Assembly: GCA_900752275.1 (NCBI GenBank)
Contig: CAADUS010000187.1
Span: 1 to 10,326 of the forward strand
DNA: 10,326 bases
Source: an uncultured Collinsella sp.
GTDB lineage: Bacteria; Actinomycetota; Coriobacteriia; Coriobacteriales; Coriobacteriaceae
Direction: 5' to 3'
Positions 5,227-10,326 of this stretch are shown one piece after another (position 1 is the first letter of the stretch; the number at the start of each line of letters is the position of its first letter). Below the pieces are notes generated by a model that saw only the letters and a list, made by a program, of their open reading frames with translations, was not told the origin of the DNA and did no database searches. The position numbers and the translations under genes are program-made.

Positions 5227-6339
5227 ATGTCCGATAAAAAGACTCCCTGGCGCGTCCTGGTAATCAACCCTGGTTCCACTTCCACGAAGGTGGGCGTTTT
5301 TGAGGGTGATGAGTGCAAGCTCAGCAAGAACGTTGCGCACGATGCAAAGGACCTTGCCCAGTTCGACGGGGTTTCGGCTCAGATGCCGTATCGCTGCGAA
5401 CTAATTCTAGCGGCGCTCGACGAAGCAGGGCTTTCGCTCGAGGACTTTGATGCGTTTGTCGGTCGCGGCGGTGGTTTGCTTTCGCTGCCCGGTGGTACGT
5501 ATGCCATCAACGAGGTTATGCTCGAGCATGCCCGCATCGGTGCGAATGGCGTTCGGCACCCGGCGCAGCTGGGTCCCCAGATTGCCCATGAGTTCGCCTT
5601 AAAGACGGGCAAGCCCTCTTTTGTGGTGAATCCTCCCGATACCGATGAGCTGTGCGACCTCGCACGCATGACGGGCATTAAGGGCGTGTATCGAAACGTG
5701 CACCTGCATGCCCTTAATCTCAAAGAGACTGCCATTCGCCACGCGGCAAAGCTCGGTCGTACATATGACGAGTGCAACTTTATTGTCTGTCATATCGGCG
5801 GCGGCATTTCGATTTCTGCCCACCTTAAGGGCAAGATGGTCGACGGCAACGACATCGTCGGCGGCGAGGGCCCCATGGCGCCGACGCGCTGCGGATCGGT
5901 TCCCGCGATCGAGGTTGCAAAGTACACCGCGGAGCACGGTCTTGATGTCGCCCGGGCCCATTGCATGAAGACTGGCGGCTTCGTTGACCTTTTGGGTACC
6001 TCCGATGCCATCGAGGTGTGCGAACGTGCTGCAGCGGGAGATAAGGCCGCAGCTCGCGCCTGGGATGCAATGGTCTACCAAATCTGCAAGTGGATTGGCG
6101 AGATGGCCTGTGTGCTGAAGGGCGATGTCGACGGCATCTTGCTCGGAGGTGGCATGGTCCACAGCAAGGAGCTCGTTGCCTCGATTGAGGAATGCTGCTC
6201 TTGGATCGCCCCCGTGTCGGCTTATCCCGGCGAGTTTGAGCTCGAGGCGATGGCGTCTGGCGCCTGCCGCGTGCTCGATGGCGCTGAGGAAGCGCTCGTG
6301 TACAGCGGAGAGCTCGTGTTCACTGGTTTTAACGACTGA
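5227..6339 (+). CDS. buk: Butyrate kinase family (acyl phosphate/carboxylate kinase)
   Basis: This cytosolic ASKHA-fold enzyme is expected to catalyse acyl phosphate + ADP to acid + ATP, reversibly. The 370-residue length is typical for butyrate kinase. Signatures are NPGSTSTK (14-21), VGRGG (78-82), GGTYAINEVML (89-99), the HALN segment (161-164), HIGGGIS (189-195), the GEGPMAPTRCG segment (213-223) with the conserved Arg, LLGTSD (255-260), and VDGILLGGGM (301-310). The pattern fits butyrate/branched-chain kinases rather than acetate kinase, but butyrate, isobutyrate, isovalerate or another acid cannot be told apart. A full AAGGAGG (5212-5218) lies eight bases before the ATG and within the end of the preceding gene, and the gap is three bases, so translation of the pair is closely linked. 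No thiol-dependent butyrate-synthesis genes (hbd, crt, bcd) are in the window. Confidence 0.9.
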   Translation: MSDKKTPWRVLVINPGSTSTKVGVFEGDECKLSKNVAHDAKDLAQFDGVSAQMPYRCELILAALDEAGLSLEDFDAFVGRGGGLLSLPGGTYAINEVMLEHARIGANGVRHPAQLGPQIAHEFALKTGKPSFVVNPPDTDELCDLARMTGIKGVYRNVHLHALNLKETAIRHAAKLGRTYDECNFIVCHIGGGISISAHLKGKMVDGNDIVGGEGPMAPTRCGSVPAIEVAKYTAEHGLDVARAHCMKTGGFVDLLGTSDAIEVCERAAAGDKAAARAWDAMVYQICKWIGEMACVLKGDVDGILLGGGMVHSKELVASIEECCSWIAPVSAYPGEFELEAMASGACRVLDGAEEALVYSGELVFTGFND

Positions 6340-6350
6340 TAGTGCTGTGT

Positions 6351-6394
6351 TTGGGGCGGCCGATGGTGACGTCCGACCGCTCCGACCCTTTTTT
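6351..6394 (+). terminator. Hairpin plus T6 between the kinase and the transporter, possible attenuator
   Basis: GGGGCGG (6353-6359) pairs with CCGCTCC (6377-6383), including one G-T pair, and the stem extends inward by two pairs after one mismatch. GACCC and six Ts (6389-6394) follow. The MFS gene begins 19 nt after the T run. The arrangement resembles that at 3907-3957: GC-rich stem, C-rich gap, T6, then a ribosome site about 10-20 nt later. It may lower transporter transcription relative to the enzymes. Confidence 0.55.
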
Positions 6395-6413
6395 CTAAGT
6401 GTAAGGATGGATC

Positions 6414-7613
6414 ATGGATAAAACCAAGATCAAGTACCTGGTGGGCATTTATGCTGCCGCCATGTGCATCATGGGCATGTTGGTGCCCGTTCCCATCGTG
6501 GCCTCTGTTGCTGCTGCGTTTCCCAACGAAAACATCGCTGCCGTCCAGATGATCATCGGCATCATTCCGCTCATGATGGCTGTGTCCGCCATGCTCGTGT
6601 CTTCCCAGCTCGCCTCTCGCGTATCCAAGAAGAAGACGACGCTTGTCGGCCACGTTATCGTGATGCTCGCCGGCGCCTCGGTGCTCGTGTTCCACGATTC
6701 GCTTGCCCAGGTTCTTGCGGCCTCTGCCGTGATGGGTCTTGGCCTTGGCGCCGTGCAGAACTCGACCGACGCTCTGATCGCCGACTATTTCGGTGGCAAG
6801 CAGCGTTCGTTTGTCATGGGCATCTACTCAACCTTTGTTGCACTGGGTGGCATTATCTGGACGATGGTTTCCGGCATCTTGGGTTCTGCCGAGTGGTTCC
6901 ACAGCTATGCGGCGTACTTCATCATGATCGTGTTTATCGTCATTGAGGCCGTCTGCCTGCCCGAGGGTCATCTTGAGCCCAAGCGTAAGGTCAACGTGTT
7001 TGCCAACATGCCCAAAGAGGTCGCAATTATCACGGTCATGAGCTTTGTGTTCGTACTCACGTTCCAGCTCTTTAGCTCCAATGTCTCGCTGCTTGTCGTG
7101 GGTCGCGGCTTTGGCGGCACTGTTGAGGCTGGCCTCGCTTCGACCGTCATGACGGTCGCCGGCATTGCGGCTGGCCTTTTAGTGGGCCCGCTGTTTGCCA
7201 AGTTCAAGAACCTGTCGATGCCGATTGCGTGGGGCGTGACGCTCGTTGGCCTGGGCCTGACGCTGGTTGCGCCCGCCTTTATGGTGCTGTGCGTTGCGGG
7301 CTTTGTCGTTGCGCTGGGCAAGGAGACCTACGTGCCGCTGGAGGGCAATTTTGCCGCCGGCAACTCTGCTCCCGAGGGACGTGCGTTTAACCTCGCCATT
7401 GGCATGGCGGGCATCAACTTTGGCATGGCACTGTCTCCCATTGTGTTTGAGGCCGTGACGTCGCCGTTTGGTGCAACGATTGACCAGAAGTTCATCGCCG
7501 GCATGATCGTCTGTGCGGCTTGTGTCGTCTTTGGCGCCATTAAGTATCGCAAGCTCACTCCGGCCCAGCTTGCCGAGGCCGAGAAGATGGCGGCCAGCGG
7601 CGAGGCGGAGTAA
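6414..7613 (+). CDS. MFS transporter, 12 membrane segments
   Basis: This is a 399-residue inner-membrane protein of the major facilitator superfamily. Hydrophobic segments can be placed near 8-30, 44-66, 75-93, 98-122, 131-156, 164-184, 203-228, 240-260, 268-288, 289-308, about 325-347 and 360-382, giving 12 helices with a hydrophilic central loop near 185-202. The loop after segment 2 (SSQLASRVSKKKTTLVGH) occupies the place of the MFS motif A, with a basic cluster but without a full GxLaDrxGrK match. AAGGA (6403-6407) lies six bases before ATG 6414. It is last in the set and is followed by a terminator at 7654, so the likely cargo is a substrate or product of the thiolase/ACP/kinase enzymes, such as a short-chain acid. 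Cargo and direction are inferred only from position. Confidence 0.87.
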   Translation: MDKTKIKYLVGIYAAAMCIMGMLVPVPIVASVAAAFPNENIAAVQMIIGIIPLMMAVSAMLVSSQLASRVSKKKTTLVGHVIVMLAGASVLVFHDSLAQVLAASAVMGLGLGAVQNSTDALIADYFGGKQRSFVMGIYSTFVALGGIIWTMVSGILGSAEWFHSYAAYFIMIVFIVIEAVCLPEGHLEPKRKVNVFANMPKEVAIITVMSFVFVLTFQLFSSNVSLLVVGRGFGGTVEAGLASTVMTVAGIAAGLLVGPLFAKFKNLSMPIAWGVTLVGLGLTLVAPAFMVLCVAGFVVALGKETYVPLEGNFAAGNSAPEGRAFNLAIGMAGINFGMALSPIVFEAVTSPFGATIDQKFIAGMIVCAACVVFGAIKYRKLTPAQLAEAEKMAASGEAE

Positions 7614-7653
7614 CCGCTCGAGTAGTTGCTTTGCCGCCCATCATGTTTTATCG

Positions 7654-7686
7654 GGGCCGCCGACATATGCCGGCGGCCCTCTTTCT
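7654..7686 (+). terminator. Intrinsic terminator after the MFS gene
   Basis: GGGCCGCCG (7654-7662) pairs perfectly with CGGCGGCCC (7671-7679) around an eight-base loop, followed by TCTTTCT. It lies 40 nt after the MFS stop and is the probable end of the operon beginning at 2144. The tail is not a pure T run, so some read-through is possible. Confidence 0.75.
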
Positions 7687-7733
7687 ATCAATGGCTTGAT
7701 AACTCGCGAAGAGAAGTAATAGCTCCTCGCCTA

Positions 7734-7813
7734 TCGAATGCCGGCGGACGGGGTGCCGGGGCTACAGTCTTCCGAGCGTTTGCAGTCCCGTCGCTCCGTC
7801 CGCCGGCATTCGA
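7734..7813. repeat. Eighty-nt hairpin with perfect 18-bp arms
   Basis: TCGAATGCCGGCGGACGG (7734-7751) is the exact reverse complement of 7796-7813. The 44 nt between them fold further: 7758-7766 pairs with 7781-7789 in eight of nine positions, leaving a 14-nt loop. As RNA or cruciform DNA this is a stable stem with about 26 pairs. No T run follows on either strand, no open reading frame fits, and no target duplication flanks it. It may be a dispersed palindromic repeat, a small RNA or an RNase-processing site. Confidence 0.6.
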
Positions 7814-7823
7814 CCGCAACATG

Positions 7824-7996
7824 TTGGTCAAGCATAATCTTTTGGATTCTTTTGGCGTGAGTGGCTTGGTTTTAGTAGGATTTGTCAGCGGCTTGACTAA
7901 GGGGGTTTTATAACTGCCATGCAGGTAGCCGTGTTGGTAACGTTTTACCGACTCGCCAAGAACCCCTCATTTATAATGCGTCTGCAAAATGACCAA
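7824..7996 (+). other. Gene-free region with nested and crossing complementarities, possible structured RNA
   Basis: No gene is seen here. Several complementary pairs are present: TTGGTCA (7824-7830) with TGACCAA (7990-7996), TTTTGGCG (7850-7857) with CGCCAAGA (7954-7961, one G-T pair), GGGGGTT (7901-7907) with AACCCCT (7961-7967, one G-T pair), and two local hairpins, CTGC/GCAG (7914-7917, 7921-7924) and GGTAA/TTACC near 7936-7949. The second and third pairs cross, giving a pseudoknot or a switch. A perfect TATAAT lies at 7972-7977 but lacks a good -35 box. I do not recognise a known riboswitch. Confidence 0.3.
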
Positions 7997-8014
7997 TTGC
8001 TTTGACCTGCTGAA

Positions 8015-8030
8015 ACACTATATGTTGTGT
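8015..8030. promoter_or_regulatory. NrdR box upstream of nrdD
   Basis: ACACTATATGTTGTGT is a near-perfect match to the 16-bp NrdR box (palindromic ACAC-AT core-GTGT). NrdR is the zinc-ribbon/ATP-cone repressor that controls ribonucleotide reductase genes in response to nucleotide levels. It usually binds two boxes about three helical turns apart. A degenerate second box can be placed at 8047-8062 (8 of 16 positions, centre 32 bp away), over the proposed -10 element. The nrdR gene itself is not in this window. Confidence 0.85.
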
Positions 8031-8060
8031 TTGACCTAAAAAAAGAATACAGGATATAGA
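8031..8060 (+). promoter_or_regulatory. Putative nrdD promoter
   Basis: TTGACC (8031-8036) and TATAGA (8055-8060) are separated by 18 bases. The strong NrdR box ends at 8030, touching the -35 box, and the weaker box at 8047-8062 covers the -10 box, which is the layout expected for repression by NrdR. Transcription would start near 8067, giving a leader of about 220 nt. A second TTTGACCT copy at 8001-8008 and a TATAAT at 7972-7977 leave room for other starts. Confidence 0.6.
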
Positions 8061-8081
8061 TGCGTCTTTGTCGTATGATAG

Positions 8082-8261
8082 ATGGCGGACAGAGAACGAG
8101 GACCTTATTCACCCCATTTGGACACGCCTTTGAGCCGCTTGATCGGCCGCGAGGAATGTCCGCATGAGGACCTATGGTTTATCGAGAACACAGATTGCGC
8201 GACGGCGCCGCAAGACAGGGGCAAGCCCTGCCGGGTATCGTTTGGCTCTGAAGCGCGATGA
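8082..8261 (+). other. nrdD leader: paired segment and a doubtful 59-codon reading frame
   Basis: The stretch between the promoter and nrdD holds GCGGACA (8085-8091) complementary to TGTCCGC (8157-8163), a repeated GAGGACCT (8098-8105 and 8166-8173), and a CAGGG/CCCTG hairpin near 8214-8229. An ATG at 8082 opens a 59-codon frame closing at TGA 8259-8261, overlapping an in-frame nrdD ATG at 8258. It lacks a Shine-Dalgarno site and uses codons (AGA, CGA, GGA, TCA) rare in the neighbouring genes, so I doubt it is translated. No B12 box or other riboswitch signature was recognised. Confidence 0.25.
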
Positions 8262-8287
8262 GGCTACGAAGCGAAAGAGGCAAGAGG

Positions 8288-10326
8288 ATGAAGATCATCA
8301 AGCGCAGCGGCACCGAGGTTGTCTTTGACATCGATAAGATCGTCAATGCCATCCGCGCCGCCAACTTGGAGGTCGAGGAGAGCTCTCGTCTAACCGACCG
8401 CCAGGTGGTTTATGCGGCGCAAAACGTCGCCGAGGCATGCGAGAACGCGGGCCACACCGTTTCGGTCGAGGAGATCCAGGATTTGGTCGAGGACGAGATC
8501 ATGCGTCTCGACTGCTACGAGGTTGCCCGCCATTACATCATCTATCGCTATGTTCAGAGCCTGAAGCGCCAGAAGAACACGACCGACGACAAGATTCTGT
8601 CGCTGATCGAGTGCAATAACGAAGAGGTCAAGCAGGAGAACTCCAACAAGAACCCGACCGTCAATTCCGTTCAGCGTGACTACATGGCCGGTGAGATCTC
8701 CAAGGACCTGACCCAGCGCGTGTTGCTGCCCCAGGAGATCGTGGATGCCCACAATGAGGGCCTGATTCACTTCCACGATTCCGACTACTTTGCTCAGCAC
8801 ATGCATAACTGCGACCTGGTGAACCTGGAGGACATGCTCCAGAACGGCACTGTTATTTCGGGCACATTGATCGAAAAACCGCATAGCTTCTCGACCGCCT
8901 GCAACATCGCGACGCAGATTATCGCCCAGGTTGCTTCCTCCCAGTACGGCGGCCAGTCTATCTCGCTGACCCATCTTGCCCCCTTTGTTGAGGTGAGCCG
9001 TCAGAAGATTCGCGGCGAGGTTGCCCGCGAGCTCGATGAGCTTGGCGTCTCTGCGTCTGCCGAGAAGGTTCGCGAAGTCGTTGAGGACCGTCTGCGCGAT
9101 GAGATTCGTCGCGGCGTCCAGACGATTCAGTATCAGGTCGTGACCCTTATGACCACGAATGGCCAGGCGCCGTTCGTGACGGTCTTTATGTATCTTAACG
9201 AGGCCCGTACGCCCCAGGAGAAGCACGACCTTGCCATGATCGTGGAGGAGACGCTTCGCCAGCGCTACGAGGGCGTTAAGAACGAGGCCGGCGTGTGGAT
9301 CACTCCGGCGTTCCCCAAGCTTATCTATGTACTCGAGGACGATAACGTTCACGAGGATTCCCCGTACTTCTACCTGACCCAGCTGGCTGCCAAGTGCACC
9401 GCCAAGCGCATGGTGCCCGATTACATCTCCGAGAAGAAGATGCGCGAGCTCAAGCTGTCGAAGGGCGAGACCGCCGGCAACGGCGACTGCTACACCTGCA
9501 TGGGTTGCCGCAGCTTCCTGACGCCCGACCGTTCGGGCAACGGCTTTAACAATGTTGCCAATGCGCTGAACTACGACCCGAACAAGCCCAAGTACTATGG
9601 TCGCTTTAACCAGGGCGTTGTGACCATCAACCTGCCTGATGTCGCACTGAGCTCGCACCAGGATATGGACAAGTTCTGGAAGATCTTCGATGAGCGCCTT
9701 GAGCTGTGCCACCGTGCCCTGCTGTGCCGTCATGAGCGCCTGATGGGTACGCTTTCTGACGCCGCACCGATTCTGTGGCAGTACGGCGCCCTCGCTCGTC
9801 TGAAGAAGGGCGAGACGATCGACAAGCTGCTCGTGGGCGGATACTCTACGATCAGCCTGGGCTACGCCGGCCTGTATGAGTGCGTCAAGTACATGACGGG
9901 TCACAGCCACACCGAGAAGGAGGGCACGCCGTTTGCCATGGCCGTCATGCAGCACATGAACGACAAGTGTGCGGAGTGGAAAGCCGCGAGCGACATCGAT
10001 TTCTCGCTGTACGGCACCCCGCTTGAGTCGACGACCTACAAGTTCGCCAAGTGCCTGCAGCGCCGTTTTGGCATTATTCCGGGTGTGACGGACAAGGGCT
10101 ACATTACCAACAGCTACCACGTCCATGTGTCCGAGGAGATTGATGCTTTCGATAAGCTCAAGTTTGAGGGCATGTTCCAGCAGCTTTCGCCGGGCGGGGC
10201 CATTTCCTACGTCGAGGTTCCCAACATGCAGGACAACCTTAAGGCTGTCGTTCGCGTGATGCAGTACATCTACGACAACATAATGTACGCCCAGCTCAAC
10301 ACAAAGTGCGATTACTGCCTGGTGCG
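8288..10326 (+). CDS. nrdD: Anaerobic (class III) ribonucleoside-triphosphate reductase NrdD, 3' end cut by window
   Basis: NrdD reduces NTPs to dNTPs without oxygen, using a glycyl radical made by the radical-SAM activase NrdG. The 679 codons present begin with an ATP-cone regulatory domain (about 3-94), where effector nucleotides bind. The catalytic 10-stranded barrel domain follows, with Cys205 in STACNIATQ and Cys401/404/407 in the CYTCMGCRS segment as candidate active-site thiols. The window ends at CDYC (Cys674, Cys677), the first half of the four-Cys zinc site. The second CxxC pair and the glycyl-radical RVCGY-type loop must lie beyond 10326, so the whole protein is probably about 740 residues. 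GAAAGAGG (8273-8280) lies seven bases before ATG 8288. ATG 8258 is also in frame but has no ribosome site. An NrdR box upstream indicates control by dNTP status. nrdG would be expected downstream but cannot be seen. Confidence 0.96.
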   Translation, partial: MKIIKRSGTEVVFDIDKIVNAIRAANLEVEESSRLTDRQVVYAAQNVAEACENAGHTVSVEEIQDLVEDEIMRLDCYEVARHYIIYRYVQSLKRQKNTTDDKILSLIECNNEEVKQENSNKNPTVNSVQRDYMAGEISKDLTQRVLLPQEIVDAHNEGLIHFHDSDYFAQHMHNCDLVNLEDMLQNGTVISGTLIEKPHSFSTACNIATQIIAQVASSQYGGQSISLTHLAPFVEVSRQKIRGEVARELDELGVSASAEKVREVVEDRLRDEIRRGVQTIQYQVVTLMTTNGQAPFVTVFMYLNEARTPQEKHDLAMIVEETLRQRYEGVKNEAGVWITPAFPKLIYVLEDDNVHEDSPYFYLTQLAAKCTAKRMVPDYISEKKMRELKLSKGETAGNGDCYTCMGCRSFLTPDRSGNGFNNVANALNYDPNKPKYYGRFNQGVVTINLPDVALSSHQDMDKFWKIFDERLELCHRALLCRHERLMGTLSDAAPILWQYGALARLKKGETIDKLLVGGYSTISLGYAGLYECVKYMTGHSHTEKEGTPFAMAVMQHMNDKCAEWKAASDIDFSLYGTPLESTTYKFAKCLQRRFGIIPGVTDKGYITNSYHVHVSEEIDAFDKLKFEGMFQQLSPGGAISYVEVPNMQDNLKAVVRVMQYIYDNIMYAQLNTKCDYCLV

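Noticed and set aside
4030..5340. A 436-codon minus-strand open frame
   Set aside because: It lies opposite the ACP, the phosphotransacylase and the start of the kinase, all of which have clear motifs and ribosome sites.
7626..7913. A 95-codon + strand open frame after the MFS gene
   Set aside because: It covers a terminator and the 18-bp inverted repeat, has no ribosome site, and its product resembles no family.
7824..8287. A cobalamin riboswitch controlling nrdD
   Set aside because: No B12-box sequence or the usual conserved core segments are present, and class III reductase does not need cobalamin.
8390..10126. A 578-codon minus-strand open frame opposite nrdD
   Set aside because: It is a shadow of the strongly biased nrdD codon use. 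Its composition has no recognisable family and nrdD is certain on the + strand.

Overview
The window looks like a chromosomal segment of a GC-rich, anaerobic gut Actinomycetota of the Coriobacteriia, probably Collinsella or a close relative. This is an inference from the codon use (mostly GCC/GGC/CTC/CGC mixed with GTT/GCT), the strong Shine-Dalgarno sites, the oxygen-sensitive class III ribonucleotide reductase, and the acyl-phosphate fermentation genes. I could not run a database search. Every gene I can support is on the + strand. I see no insertion sequence, phage gene or CRISPR array.

Layout. (1) 1-420: two tandem tRNA genes, Gly(GCC) and Val(GAC), with a good promoter, a perfect 11-bp inverted repeat directly upstream of it, and a perfect 12-bp terminator hairpin. 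(2) 421-1950: a 4'-phosphopantetheinyl transferase followed after 27 nt by a TetR-type regulator, closed by a perfect 15-bp terminator. (3) 1951-2143: an intergenic control region with two operator-like palindromes and a hairpin that has the form of a minus-strand terminator. (4) 2144-7613: a one-direction gene set encoding an SCP-x-type thiolase (broken by a one-base frameshift in this sequence), its usual partner of the DUF35 OB-fold/zinc-ribbon family, an acyl carrier protein with an atypical GSM site, a phosphate acyltransferase of the Pta/Ptb family, a butyrate-kinase-family enzyme, and a 12-segment MFS transporter. Hairpins followed by T runs lie in the two larger gaps inside this set. 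(5) 7614-8287: 674 nt with no convincing gene, holding a terminator, an 80-nt hairpin with perfect 18-bp arms, a region of crossing complementarities, an NrdR-type operator on a promoter, and a long leader. (6) 8288 to the right edge: nrdD, cut by the window end.

How the genes may work together. Thiolase plus DUF35 is a known complex-forming pair for C-C bond formation or cleavage. ACP, Pta-like enzyme and butyrate kinase together could turn an acyl-ACP or acyl-CoA into acyl phosphate and then into free acid plus ATP, or run backwards to activate an imported acid. The upstream phosphopantetheinyl transferase could prime the ACP, the TetR protein could control the set, and the MFS protein could move the acid or product. 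This combined pathway is a hypothesis from gene order. The individual family assignments are much firmer than the pathway. nrdD is separate housekeeping: anaerobic dNTP synthesis, probably under NrdR control.
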